This document shows positions 45,564-57,890 of a DNA stretch of 64,000 nt, piece by piece. Under the pieces are notes generated by a model, which did not search any database, had not been told where the DNA came from, and worked only from the letters and a program-made list of their open reading frames with translations. Numbering within the stretch: position 1 is the first letter of the stretch; each line of letters opens with the position of its first letter. The stretch is from Byssochlamys sp. IMV 00236. Its lineage: Eukaryota; Ascomycota; Eurotiomycetes; Eurotiales; Thermoascaceae. The stretch spans positions 124,001-188,000 of the forward strand of contig MSJH02000800.1 in NCBI GenBank assembly GCA_001931875.2, read 5' to 3'. Made by a program: the position numbers and the translations under genes.

Positions 45564-48286
45564 TTGACTAGATAGACTACTCCGTAGTCTGGCCATGTTC
45601 TCCCGGATACCCCCGATGTCTAACGTGGCGTGTAATCCACACCATTCTTGTGGTCGATTTCAGAGCCTGGATGAACTCTGCTGTGACTTGCGTTCCCTGT
45701 TAGACCTCCTTCAAGCATAAAATATGTCATTTCTTGTTTCACGCTGGCCCTAACTGAAATAGTTCAAAGCTGCGTCAAAGGATCGACTTATTCCAAATGA
45801 TTATCGGACGGAAGGAGAAAGGGGGAAGTGTAGCAGAGATCTCCAGGTTCTGTGCAGTAAATGCACCATCATGATGGGGAACTATTACCCCATATTAATC
45901 AGAGCCATTATTTCTCTTCGATTAGCGGCGCGGCGCAGCAGGCCCAGGTGGCAGTCGACCGACTAGGAAAACACTGATCTTCAATCCGCTGCAGAGGATA
46001 AGCTGTTTGGACTCGGCCGAGAGCTATTTGTACCTCGTCCCGAGGCTGCTCTATGCGGCTCTGAGTACATTGTTGCTATTATTGCCCCTGATTATCCCGG
46101 GCATCGATTCACAGCTCGTTCGTTTTCGCTTCAAAGAGTTAACTGTGTCTCTGGGTTCTTATGTAGGGGTATGAGGGGTTATTGATGCCGGTTGGCTGTT
46201 CCCCCTGGAGCCTTCAGGATAACAATGAAATGATCCCAGTAATAGCTGCCAATGGCAACATACTGTAGAGCTAGTCAGTTACTGCAAATGCAAGAAGTTT
46301 TCACTAACCATGCATGCCGGGGGAAAGTCCACTTGAGAAGACAAGCAACGACAAGACAAGCCAAGATGAACATAAGCACAACAGAGGCAGCATTGGCAGT
46401 GGAGGTACAATATGACTGACACGGAAAAAATGGACTCTTTCAAGTAGGAAAAGAAAGGGAGCAAAAAGTTATGGCCAAACTGGGGTTCGATCCCAGGACA
46501 TTATTTGTGTTAGCGATACGTGATAACGGATGCCAGGGCATGGATGGGAGAAATAAAAATATTGTAGACAGAGGAGAGCAAGTATCTAGCTGAATTCGAC
46601 AGAGCCTCTTCGGAATCATCCTACCGAAACTCCCACAACTAGATACTCCGTACATTTTTACTACTGCGACAGAGGATCATTATTCATGTCAGTCAGCTAT
46701 CTACGCTACCTGGTCAAGCATGCGCCAGAAAACGCCAAGAGAATTTAGCAGTGTGATATGACTCCCATGCCGACCAGGGAACTTGACTCTAACCCTCGCT
46801 CGACGAAAAACTCTTTACTCATCGGCAGTGGGTTCGCGGTAACGGATGACAAAACTTGATGCTGAATTTGCGCCGCTCTATTTACCACTCAGCGCCGTCA
46901 AGACTGAGCTCGATGGGCCCGCCATGTGGAGAGCTCGTATTCTCCAACTTCATTTTTGCCCCTGACAGGGCCATCAGACCGTGTCCCCCCCCCGCGAGCT
47001 GGTCACTCCGCATCCGTGTACCTGTTTATGAATCTGAAGCTTATTTTTTTCCAGTCTATCGATCATCCAAGTCGGTGGTTTCGCGTTATCGCGTCGAGCA
47101 CGCCGCCGACAATCAAACCCGTCACTCTGCAACAGGGAGAGGGACTGTCCAGGAGCTTCTGGCGCCTCCATAACAACGATAAGGCCTTCTGTAAGTAGAG
47201 AATCGTCGGGTGGCACCCGAAGCAGTGCGACGACGGCAGTTAAACAGCGCCAGTTTCGGATAGGGAACCGGGCACAATCTTGCAGTACCATAGGGTCAGC
47301 ACGGCATATTATTATTCTAGTGAGCGGAGCAACAATATTAATACACAGAATCCCCTAAAGATGTGTGGGTCGGATCTTGGGGTCCCCGCGCTCCCCCAGA
47401 CCAAGTCGACCGGCCGTCCATTGCTAGATGTACCATGGACACATCGTGTCAGCCAGATCTCGATGGCAAGAGATCAGTGCTGGTCACCAGGTGGCAGAAA
47501 CATACAACATCGGACGTTTATTCTGTCCATCTGATGGGAAAATAAGCTATGTTCATCTCTATCTGCATGTCAGTTTGATGTCCTATACTGCAACGGTTCA
47601 CCGGTGGCGTAAGCCAAACCCAAGACGATGACACTTGATCCCGGCACGAGGGCCGGTGCGTTCCCTGTCTCTCAAACGCCCAATCCAGGCTGATGACCAT
47701 CTTCTCCAAATCCATTGTCCAACGAAAACTGTCTCTAACAATGCCGTCCGCCAACGGTGGGTCAGGGGGACAAAACCTGGTACCTGGAGCTATGGCGTGG
47801 CAACCTCTCTCGCTTACGTCTGGGCGTTCGCGGATTGATGCCTCGTATTGGCGATTAACTGTGCCAGCGAAAGCTTCGACGGACTTTTCCACGTCTTCTA
47901 TAGTGCAGCCCTAGTCGACAAGTGGAAGCCCTATGATCCACGCCTCTAGGGGATGCCGGCCCGAAAGACGCAGCCAGATGAGGACTGGCGGTAACTCTCT
48001 GACGAGACATCAAACGTTATGGTGATAGGAAACTGATTCTGCTCGGAGGATCGTCTCGGGGGATCTGTGTCTCCCCTTTCCCTTTTACGACTCGGGCCAG
48101 TTTCTGCAGCGATCGCTGAGTCTCGATGTCTGTGGTCCCCGCCCTAAGCAGGTGTTTTAAGGGCCGATCTCAGGTACTATATCTGGGAAGGCTCTCGGCG
48201 TCTGGTCCATCTTGCGGTCTCTGAAATTTCCTGGAAAGGGAAACAATGCGCCTTAACGGAAGCTATCCATTGCGAACGAACTCGCA
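45564..48286. other. Gene-poor region right of the AT-rich element
   Basis: 2.7 kb without a supportable gene. It holds TACTCCGTA at 45578-45586 (part of a 7-bp-stem hairpin) and at 46644-46652, and an isolated T-arm-like hairpin at 46480-46496. Open frames near 46.9-47.9 kb overlap on both strands and have no recognisable sequence. Confidence 0.5.
46480..46496 (+). other. Isolated tRNA T-arm-like hairpin
   Basis: CTGGG-GTTCGAT-CCCAG is a perfect T-stem and loop with a B-box core. No A-box or anticodon arm lies at the right distance on either strand. It is enclosed by a GTTAT/ATAAC pair at 46468 and 46523. Probably a fragment or chance. Confidence 0.3.
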
Positions 48287-49651
48287 ATGAACCTCATCCA
48301 GGCTGTGAAGCTGGTGCGCGCCCTCGACAGGGCGAAGGCAGAGGGAACACTGGAGGAAAAACTGGTTCCTCGCGGCGGCCATACGATAATTAGTCCTTTG
48401 CCAGAAGTCCAGCGAAAGGGTCTCATCGCCATTTCGGTCCTTGCAGTGATCTCGGTGCTTGCAACACTGTCTTTGCTGCTCTTCATCTCCTATCGTTTGA
48501 TTTTCTGGAAGAAAAGCTACGCTCGTTACATCGGTTATAACCAATATGTCATTCTTATTTACAACCTCGTTTTGGCGGACCTCCAACAGTCTATCGCTTT
48601 CCTGATATGTACCCACTGGATCGCGCACAACAGGATAGACTCACCATCAACAGCCTGCTTCCTTCAGGGCCTATGGCTGCAGATTGGTGATCCGGGCTCT
48701 GGCCTGTTTGTCCTGATAATCGCAGCCCATACGTTCATGATGGTCACACTGGGCCGCAAACTCTCACATAGGGCATTCGTCGTGTCTGTGATCGGAATAT
48801 GGGTCTTTGTGGGCATACTGGTGGTCATCCCTATCGGCTCTCATGGTGGTGTAGATGTTTTCACTCCGTCAGGGGCTTGGGTATGTTGTCCTGCAATGCT
48901 TTGATCCCCTGATGTCATTGCTGATGTGCGCGCATAGTGCTGGATTGACGACGCATTCGAACCCGATCGATTGTGGACGCATTATATCTGGATCTTCCTG
49001 GCCGAGTTTGGCACCGTCACTTTGTACGCTATTATGTTCTTCCAGCTGCGCCGGCGGATCCATCAGTCTGCTATCCTAGGCAATAGCCAGAGGGAAAGTC
49101 TGCAACGTCTGAGACGTGTCGTCAGTTACATGGTTGTCTACCCACTTGCTTATTTGGTATTGTCCCTTCCACTTGCGGCTGGCCGCATGGCATCTGCTCG
49201 GGGAAACACACCTGGCATGGCCTATTTCTGTCTCTCAGGAGCAATGATGACCAGTTCCGGTTGGGTCGACGTGCTCATATACACATTGACCCGCAAGAAT
49301 CTCATCATCGAATCCGAACCTAGCCGCGATCGCAGCTACAACCACATCTTCAGCAACGGTCCGAAGAGTGGTGGTGTCGGAAACAACATCACGCTCATTA
49401 CTGTCGACAAGAAAGCGAACCGGAGTGCCCTCCGGGGTCACGACGCTGACGACTCATCCCATGCCCGCGACGGTTCCACAGACGATATCGTCCCGAAGGG
49501 ACCTGAGTTTGGCAAAGTGTACCAGGAGACAACTGTCGAGGTTACTTCCGAACCAGCGTACCCAGACGACCAAAGCGGACGCTCGAGTAGGGACCTGCCG
49601 GAAGAACCGCGTATGCCTGAACGTACTGCGACTTCGAACAGAATGTGGTAG
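48287..49651 (+). CDS. Seven-transmembrane G-protein-coupled receptor, Git3-like
   Basis: Two exons, 48287-48880 and 48938-49651, with a 57-bp intron (GTATGT...CATAG), give 435 residues. Seven hydrophobic segments are visible. Marks that resemble the Git3/GPR1 sugar-receptor family are LADLQQSIAFLICTHWI in TM2, CFLQGLWLQIGDPGSGLFVLIIAAHTF in TM3 and the C-terminal RRVVSYMVVYPLAYLVLSLP in TM6. The junction TGG-TGC-TGG restores a SGAWCWID loop with an extracellular cysteine that could pair with the TM3 cysteine. Such receptors signal through G-alpha and cAMP in carbon sensing and development. The C-terminal tail of about 120 residues is hydrophilic, Ser/Asp-rich, and a likely site of phosphorylation. 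Ligand unknown. Confidence 0.8.
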
Positions 49652-50700
49652 ACGGCAATCGACGGACGGCGCCCAGGAGCAATGGAAGCATGTCATTCTT
49701 TTGTATACCTCTATATGTGCAGGGCGGCTACCTGCAAGCATTGTAATTCCACTTTCCCATTTCCCTCGTTTCTTGTACGTTCTGTACCTTTACACACGCA
49801 TGAACCCGATGATAATATTTCCTGAAACCAAGGGGCGAGTCCCCGTCCGCAACATATACATATAATCCCTGGCATGTATTTTCCTTTCCCTTTCTTATCT
49901 ATTTAGAACTCGTCTTTCCGCTTCTTCAGCTTCCTGTATACTGATGTCCAAGAGTTTTTCATCTATCGACGTTGATGATGTAAATGACCGTGGTTGATAC
50001 AAGAGTCTAGAAGCAATTCGCGTGCGAGAAAATATTTGCAAATGCGACTTCTTCTTTTACTCTACAATTTTCTATTCTGCTCATATTACTAGCTGAGAAA
50101 AGTGATTTGATTCTTCAACCCTCCTCGACTAAATTCTCTCCAAACCAGAATAGTACAATATCTGAAGAAACAGACTCCATATCCTTAGGAACCTTAAGCC
50201 TCGTGTTGCCCTACCAAGAACCTAAGGTGCTAATCCCACCCACTAACTAGGCCACCAAAATACGAGATAGCCCCATAGTTAACTAGTTGTTATGGTGGCA
50301 AGGCTCACAATACCGCCACCAATTCTCGGCTGAATTGACCCTGGGGCCTGGAGTACATCTGAAACGCTATGAAAAGCTTATTATCATGTTTGGCCGAACA
50401 CCTTTCTTTCCAATGTGACGTCTACAACAGCAACGCTTACCTTACCCTCGTCCTTATCAGTGCAGCTGAGGAACGGCTCAAAATCGTATTATCCCATCAG
50501 GTTGGTATGAAATAGCCCATTTCAACCGCGCACCCTAACTAGGTAGTGATATAACATACTTTTAACGGAGCCGAAAACCTTTCTTCCTTTCGGGGAAAGG
50601 GAGGTGATCTGAGCTTTTCAAACTAACCTCGTGTTTTAGAATGTATATCATTCGGCAGATACTTACCTAGCAGATGGTGGCAATTCTCCGATCTGATTAC

Positions 50701-50722
50701 TTAGTTAGTTAGTTAGTTAGTC
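50701..50722. repeat. (TTAG)n microsatellite
   Basis: Five perfect TTAG units. It is not the fungal telomere repeat, which is TTAGGG. Confidence 0.8.
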
Positions 50723-52058
50723 TAGATCCTTCGGTAGCTACGACAAACGAAGGACTAACTATCCCTGTCAAGACTATGCTAAGCAACTATACTATACTAA
50801 CTATCTACAGCACATGCTAGTCAACTAACGCACATACTTTAAGAGAGAGACTCACCCTAAACCATGCACGGTATGGGGGTACGGGAGCGGAAGTACGCAG
50901 CACGGAGCAATAGCGGATAAACCCCGGTTTCAGTGTTGAGGGATGATGATAGTTAATGCATTATTATTATTATTAATAATTGTTGTTGTTCTTTTCCCAG
51001 TTCGTTAGTTATAACTTGTCTAGTTACCTTGTAGATAGATACCCTGTATATATATATAAAAAGAAAGCTCAAGCATTAACCGCACTAACTAACTAGAGTA
51101 CCATAATCAAGTCTAGACGAAGAACCGGGGTCTATCAAAGTATATACTCCGTACTACATCGGGGTACAAGTAGTTACCCCACCCAGTCGTATCCGGGGAA
51201 AAGGAACAAATGATAACATGACAAAAGCGCACTTTAGGACTGCATGACACGGTACAACTCCCGTTTTCCCCGAATTTCTGTAGTTACCCCCTGTCCCCTG
51301 CGTTATGCTCTTGGCTCCTCCCCGTTCCCTGAGATAAGATAAATCATGCTTGTTAACAGCTAATGAAAGGAGGAAAAGAAAGGGACTGAAACTTCGGGTC
51401 TGTGCTAATTTGCGTGCGATTATGTTAGTTTTAGGTAGTTGCGTTATTATTGCAAGGGTGATATTTGCTGGGGAATTTTACTTTCTAATCGATGAAGAAT
51501 GGACGGACTAACTATTGCGTGTATAGTAATTAGTTAGGTCATGATAAGAGGAAGGATAAGTAGCTTGTTTGCTTGACATGTATGACATGTACTCTAACTT
51601 CGGTAGTACCCTAGTATATATCAAACCGTCCTGGGAAGTACTCCATATAGATAGACTCTCACACAAATCTGGACCTTCGAAACCAAGCCGGCTCCTGGTG
51701 TAAAGAATACCCAGTGTAACTAATATACGGAGGATAATATCATTCACTCAGACATCCTTACTGATCGCCAACCATCTTGGTATTTAGCTAGCTATAAGCG
51801 GGCCGTGCAGATTCACCGATCGACGCCAGTTAGATGGGATATTGGGATCGTATCAAGTGATAATCATCTTTCAGTTCTGCAGATGTGGTCCTTTCTCAAT
51901 TTAATGGATGGAGTCGAAGCTTTCGTAATAGAGAGCGTGCGTGTTGGGGGGGTGGGGGGGACAATACTAAGGTTGGTGAGAAGTAAAGGGATAAATGGTT
52001 AGATCTCCTGGCTGGGGTAGGGTGTGGTGTATTATGGAGATCTTCTCCGTGGAGTAAA

Positions 52059-52060
<2 letters not shown>

Positions 52061-52105
<45 letters not shown>
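52061..52105. repeat. (GTA)n microsatellite
   Basis: About twelve GTA units preceded by a few GTG units. Confidence 0.85.
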
Positions 52106-52434
52106 TCATACGTTAGTGGCCCCGTTTGAGGCCCACCTAGAAAATGAAGAATTTTGATATCCCCAGCTTCTACTAACGCGGTAAATCGTCCGGGATTGTT
52201 GAATATTTCCATTGTAGATACATGTCTGTATATTTCTAGCTGCGAAGATCATAAGTCGTGACTCTTTTTCTGTGTGTGTTTAACCTAGTAGGAATGTAAG
52301 AGAATAGAACTTAGTGGGTCATTATATATAATATCGTTTATACTATATACATATAAACATTATCTGTAGCATGCCACATCTATCTATATATAGAGGATAA
52401 GAAAAGCATTGTTCGCGGCTAGGGCATCAGATTA

Positions 52435-54851
52435 TTAGATAGGCATCAAGATGACGCAAACCATAAACAGCACAAGACTCGTCAAGTTCCAGGTGTCGCG
52501 GGAAGCTGCTCCGGTGAAGACAGGTGCGCTTGGGCCAGAAGCGGAGGTCTCAAGATGAACAGGGAGCGAAGTAGACGTGTGAAGACCGCTTGCGGATCCG
52601 AAGGTCGCAGTTCTAGTCGGTGCAAAGGAAACGAAAGAGCCGTTTGATGATGAGTTTGACGCGATTGTCGGCAGGGATGAGAACCCAAGTGTCTGAGTCG
52701 ACGGCTTGATGGGTGCGGTAACGATTGAAATAGGAGAAGATGTCTCAGAGATGCCTGGCGCAGGTAGGACTATAGTGCTGACAGGGACCAGGGTAGTGCT
52801 GATCTGCTTCGATTTAGCGGAATCAGAGCACTTTGATTGACCATCGGGGCAGCCAACTACAGTGACAACCATTGATGAGTACGCAGTTGAAGTAATTGAT
52901 CCTTCAGAGGCTGCGGAGGGCACACTGGGGTTCGATCCCATGGGGCTTCCAGTGACTGCAGGCTGATTGCCTTCAGTAACTGTCTGCACGCTAGTAGCAG
53001 CGACGAGGGTCTCAGTAGTGACATATGTGCTCTTAGCTGAAGCGGGGCAGTTTGTGACCGTGGATGGACAGGCTGTGATCGTTGCGGTCCTCGTGGAGAG
53101 CACTGTTGAGGTAATGAATTGGGTGGTGTCAACGCCACTTGATGCCTCAGGTCGTCCAGTAGCAGATGCAGCTTGGGTCTCTGTAATCGGGCAGACAGTG
53201 GTCGAGACGAGGACAGTCTCAGTAGTGAGGTACGTGGTTTTAGCCCTGGCAGGGCAGTTTGTCACTGTCGAGGGGCAAGCCGTGATGGTTGCAGTTCTCG
53301 TCGAATAGGCCGTCGATGTTGTGAACAGGGCGGTGCTGTCAGAGCGGCTTGACGCTACTGGTGCTGCGGTCACAGACGCCTCCTGGGTCTCGGTGACTGG
53401 GCAGATAGTAGTAGAGATGGCAATCGTCTTGGTAGTGAAATATGTAGTCTTAGACCTCGCAGGGCAGTTCTGGACCGAAGAGGGACACGCAGTGATAGTT
53501 GCAGTTACCGTGGAGAAGATCGTCGACGTAGTAGACTTTGGAGATGTTGATGGCTGGGAGGACTGGACATCCGTTGCTCCAGTAGTAGATCTGGAAGGAG
53601 GAAGGATATTCGCCGGAGTGGACGACGCGGATGAACCCGAAGCAGATGGATTGCGTCCGCTGGGGTCCACAGACGGCGATGGTAAGATGACCACAGAAGA
53701 ACTGAGAGGCAACCTGCTAACGCCTCCGGTAGGGACTTTCACTGGAGAACCAGAAGCAGAGAGCGGCTTAGAAGACGGCGACCCAGAGGAGCTGAAAGAA
53801 GGCAGTCCGCTAGCACCTTTGGTAGGAATCGCAGGACTAGCGGCTGGAAATCCCGTGGAAGACAGCGACGGGGATGACCTGGCGGGCGTACGAACAGGAC
53901 TGCTTGAGACCACTGAAGATGACGCCAATAACGATGGCGTGTTCGACCTGATCGATGTACCAATAGGTCTTCTCGCAGAAGAACTAGATGCAGAGAAAGA
54001 AGACGAAGACAATGGCAGTGCAGACGACTTGCTCGGGCTCACAGCAGGTGTTCTCGCCGATGGGCTAGAGAAAGCAATCGGCGTTGAAGACGGAGATGGG
54101 GACGCTCTGCTCGAGGAGATCGAAAGAGGCATGCGGCTCGAAACTAGCATCGAAGACGGAGTGGGAGTTGGAGTAGACGATGTCGTACAACAAACCTCCG
54201 TCGTCAGTTCGATGTTGTCCACTTCTAACTCCAAGTTACCAATTGCGTACGGATATTCACACAACCCGTAGAAGATCAGAGTGGGGTCGGAGCTCGTAGG
54301 TATCCATGAGCTCGTGACTGTGTACCATTGATCAACAGTATTTGGTAGGATTGGCTGCTCAGTTTGGGCGATGGAGCTTTGGATGTTATCGTGATAAATA
54401 CCAACCGAACAGACACCCCCGTAAACGTTTGCGCGGGAAAGGTTTATCTTCCACGTAAAAGATGCCGTGTAGGTTGCACTCGTATCAAGTCCCTCGAGCT
54501 GTTGGGTAAAATATAGTTCATAACCCTCATTGTAAGCAATTTGCGAGCTAGGAAGATATCACAGTATTAGCTCTTGTTTCTTTTCCATGAAGTCATGCTG
54601 GCACCCCTCTTTTTTCTTGAAAAAATGTAGTAGAGATTATTAGATCAGGCTTACAGGTATTGAGTCCCATCGGGAGCATCTCCAGTGACGACTACCGGTG
54701 TTCCGCGTGTCACGGTCCAGTCTGTGAGTCCATCTTCGAAGGACGGGTTGGAGACGGCCTGCTGTTCATAGCAGGTAGACGAGGACACAGCCACACAGGT
54801 CTTTCCCAGCAGAAGCGCAGCACTGAGCAGAGATGCTCGAGGCCCGATCAT
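52435..54851 (-). CDS. GPI-anchored Ser/Thr-rich cell-wall protein with internal repeats
   Basis: Two exons, 54851-54655 and 54547-52435, with a 107-bp intron (GTAAGC...CCTAG), give 769 residues. An N-terminal signal peptide (MIGPRASLLSAALLLGKTCVAV) is followed by a roughly 180-residue domain whose SNPSFEDGLTDWTVTRG start and alternating strands (SATYTASFTWKINL, QWYTVTSSWI) resemble carbohydrate-binding jelly-roll modules. A long Ser/Pro/Thr region comes next, then about four copies of a 65-70-residue repeat with the pattern T-x-T-x-T-A-C-P-S-x-V-x-N-C-P, and a C-terminal hydrophobic tail (SLVLFMVCVILMPI) as expected for a GPI attachment signal. It should sit in the plasma membrane or wall and be heavily O-glycosylated. 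An adhesin or structural role is likely; the ligand is unknown. Confidence 0.82.
52970..53545 (-). repeat. Tandem coding repeats of about 200 bp
   Basis: Four related units encode the cysteine-containing repeats of the GPI protein, each with T-A-C-P and N-C-P near the start and T-E-T-Q-like ends. Copies differ mainly at synonymous and Ser/Thr/Ala positions, as in an old but homogenised array. Confidence 0.7.
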
Positions 54852-56605
54852 TTTGGGTGATTATCTCCCTGGAATCGAAAGCCTGCCCCTCAGGTACGTT
54901 CTATTCCGACCAAGAACTGAGAATCTTTATATAAAAAGAAAAGAAAGAAGAAGGAGGAGGAGGAGGAGGAGGAGGAGGAGGAGGAGATCTTGGTTTTAAA
55001 CGAGAGACAAGGATCCAACCTCACGATGGGACGGGATGAAGGAAATAAATCATACATCATGGGGCCCCAGACAGATGTTAATATACTGGCCGTCTAGTCC
55101 TGCAAAGGTTCCAGGCTGTTCTTCATTATCAGCTAGCCTGCTGGGTTGGATGTATCTTGCTGAGCCGTGCTGAGGTCCACCGCGCTTTGTTTTCGGACTT
55201 GACCATCCATTTGGCGTAGACTAGGTAGAAGAAGCGATGATGGCCCTAGGACGAATCTACCAAAAGACATTAGCCCGTCCAAGAGTGGGAAATGTGTTCT
55301 TTAGAGTTTCTGTGCCTCTTGGTCTTGCTCAGCATCACGAGGTTTGTTGCCATCAAGCTTCGTGGCATCATGGTAATTGCAGGCGACGTTAGCGCTGTTG
55401 AGCGTGGTTCCGCTAGTTAGTCAGTCTATCTTGATTTTGAACAGTGGAAATGAAATTCTATGCAGTTACCAGGAGGGGTCTGTTGAATCATCTGCAGCCA
55501 GAGTCAACGCCTGAACGTATATTCCGTTGTTGCGTGCCAGTATGAATTCTTAAGGAAATGGGATAATCTTCAGTAGATAGCGGGGGGGGGATCAGATCTG
55601 ATCCCATGGAACTGAGAGTAGAATACCCCTGGTCTTAACGGATCTTGGGATCTGCAGTACTCGAGTAAACAAACAGTCACCAAAACCTCCCATGGTTTGT
55701 GTCCAAGTTGAACATTGACGCTCGGGAACAGCCGATCGGGTACCTGACAGTCCCTAAACAGACAACAACACTCTATGGGAAATTCGCTAAACGTTGGAGG
55801 AGCTATTATTTGGTATTTTCAGCCCAGACCGGGGACTCCGACAGTTCGGGTCGATCTAGAACTGATCGCTAATTCTTTTCCAGGTTTATCCCCGCCGCCA
55901 CGTGGAAATCGACCGAGGATCTGGCCGTCAATAATTGATTTAGCCAGGGCGCTATCCAACTCCATGCCATGGGCCAGACAAAATGTCCAAGCGTCTGAAT
56001 CGAAGAAGATAATAATAATGACTTGAGGAACGCGTGGGGCTGAGATTTACAATCTCTAGACACCTTCACATTGTCAGTTCAATTACTTATGATTATTATT
56101 ACTCTGGCATCGTGACCCGGATACTTACTTACTGCTTCCATCGGGTCATCCTTTCGCCCGATTCAGGGGAAAACAAGTCGAAGGCGCCTTCTAGCCAAGC
56201 TTAGCATAACGCCAACCGAGTGTTTTGACACTAATATTCCCAATGTAGGTATAAAAGCCACCCAGCCGGCAGTCGCCTACCTAGGTAAGTCGTAGAGTAT
56301 TAGTACTACGTAGAAAAAAGAATCCATATTCCGCCTACACCTTCAAAAGCAGCCTAGGCGAAGAAGCAGAACGGTGAGCCACATATGCAGCCAGCATCTG
56401 GAGTGTGTACTGGATCTCAAGTGCTGATACCAGAAGCAAGTTGAAACCAATAACTAACAACCCAACAGTATATATATATAACTGATGATAGTAAGGTATC
56501 AAATATATCAATGACATGTTACCACATATCATAGACATCCAGTCATCAACAACTCCCCATATGCTTCAGTCAACCCTCCTCATATCACACACTCCTTTCC
56601 CTCTC
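54852..56605. other. Intergenic region upstream of the GPI-protein gene
   Basis: 1.75 kb with no supportable gene. It contains a GGA trinucleotide repeat at 54952-54986, about 100 bp upstream of the start of the GPI-protein gene. Confidence 0.45.
54952..54986. repeat. (GGA)n microsatellite
   Basis: About eleven GGA units in a purine-rich tract, within the likely 5' leader or core promoter of the GPI-protein gene. Confidence 0.85.
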
Positions 56606-57166
56606 TCACAATTTCTCATTCACCCACTGACTCTTCCAACCCGTCCCGCTCCTCTTATACAACTGCGTAATCGGACATCTCCTCTCCGTCTCATTCGCAA
56701 ATTTCTCAAACTGCGCATCATCCTTCGCATCCGTCTGCACACGCACATTCAACTCCACATTATCCCAATTCGCATTCCCTTCCTTCCCCTCAACCAGAAC
56801 CGCAGGGTCCAGATCGGCTTTCACCGTGACCTTCCAGTCGCCCAAGGTAATACCGAGATCTTTCGCGACGAGCGAGCCAGTCACTTGCGTGCAGGAGCCG
56901 AGACTGCTCAGTGCGTATGCGAGGGGAGTGGGCGCGGCATCTTTGCCGCCAAAGGAAGGGTAGGCGTCTACTTCGATGAAGTGAGGGCTGCCTTTGACTT
57001 TGACGCTTTGCGCAACGCCACGGCCTTGGCCGTCGACGCGGAAGGCGATTTTGTCCAAGGCGCGAGACGATTGAGAGAAGGAGCGGATGTATTGTGGTTG
57101 TGGTTGTGTGAAGGGACGGAGTGCCCTTGCGACGAGGCGGTAGGATGTCCGGGGATGGGATATCAT
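56606..57166 (-). CDS. Mitochondrial OsmC/Ohr-family protein
   Basis: Single exon, 186 residues, from the ATG at 57166. The frame is open for 101 codons upstream, but that part has no family similarity. The first 35 residues are basic and hydroxylated (RTSYRLVARALRPF, RSFSQSSRAL), as in a mitochondrial presequence. The rest is the Ohr/OsmC fold with Cys92 (GSCTQVTG) and Cys164 (RRCPITQLY), the two cysteines that reduce organic hydroperoxides in this family. The order and spacing fit the Ohr type. It probably detoxifies organic or fatty-acid peroxides in mitochondria with a lipoyl or thiol reductant. No intron. Confidence 0.85.
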   Translation of the reverse strand: MISHPRTSYRLVARALRPFTQPQPQYIRSFSQSSRALDKIAFRVDGQGRGVAQSVKVKGSPHFIEVDAYPSFGGKDAAPTPLAYALSSLGSCTQVTGSLVAKDLGITLGDWKVTVKADLDPAVLVEGKEGNANWDNVELNVRVQTDAKDDAQFEKFANETERRCPITQLYKRSGTGWKSQWVNEKL

Positions 57167-57890
57167 GGTGGCGGTGGTTGTGGCGATTGATGGTCTCGAG
57201 TAACGAAAAAAATGCCCTTCTGTGAGGATATATTTATGGTGACCTGGCGAGATGTCCAGGTGCGCTGCAGCCTTTAAAAATGAAAATGAAGGGATGCAGA
57301 AAATCTGACTAAATACGTTCCATGACGTGATCGGAACCGCACATGGTGCTATGAGATCCCCGAAATTATTATTTTTAAATGAGCTAAGGATCTTCAGTCT
57401 TGTTAGATCCCGTTGCACCGGGAATTGGACGGGCTTTGGTCCGATCAACATCTTATCATTATTATTCATTCTTGGTATACATACAAATCTGGACCGAGAC
57501 TCCGGGGTAACTCAAAAGACACTTCTTTACCTGTATATATATATATATATTATATGTACAGTATATCATCGTATATCCACGTAGATATCCTCTCAAGGTA
57601 ATAATTATATTCAAGCCCCTTCCTATAAGCACGCCCCACCGAAAATCAAACCAAGACAAATTGTATTGAGAACTGTGATGGGTATTCATTCGTGAACATC
57701 ATGATAACAGACACATGTCGACAATCCAAGCCGATGTTTCTAAATATAATAAGCTATGTAGTACCGACCTCCTTTCGAGGTCAGTCGCAAAGGCCGGCCA
57801 AGACGCTGTGGAAAATGCGCCGCTCCGATACTTATAGTATTGAGACGGAAAATCTCATCGAGAGTACTTGCGGTAGGATATCTCCTCCAC
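57167..57890. other. Intergenic region between OsmC-like and LCAT-like genes
   Basis: About 720 bp holding the promoter of the OsmC-like gene and the 3' flank of the next one. A TA dinucleotide repeat is at 57533-57551. No gene seen. Confidence 0.4.

Larger units (their letters stand above)
49652..52434. other. Convergent gene-poor region with TTAG/CTAA-rich sequence and microsatellites
   Basis: 2.8 kb without a supportable gene. Between about 50.2 and 51.5 kb the words CTAACTA and TAGTTAG recur many times on both strands, including a (TTAG)5 run at 50701-50720. TACTCCGTA lies at 51145-51153 and a GTA trinucleotide repeat at 52061-52105. Confidence 0.5.

Noticed and set aside
46856..47892. 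Overlapping open frames of 70-125 codons on both strands
   Set aside because: No domain, no splice continuity and competing frames of similar length on both strands.
50701..50722. Internal telomere repeat
   Set aside because: The unit is TTAG, not TTAGGG, and it is only five copies long.
53321..54271. 316-codon plus-strand open frame
   Set aside because: It is antisense to the Ser/Thr-rich region of the GPI protein; repetitive codons there leave the other strand open. Its residues are an acidic mirror of the repeats and there is no family match.
56606..57469. 287-codon version of the OsmC-like protein
   Set aside because: The first 101 codons lack similarity, and the inner ATG is followed directly by a good mitochondrial presequence.
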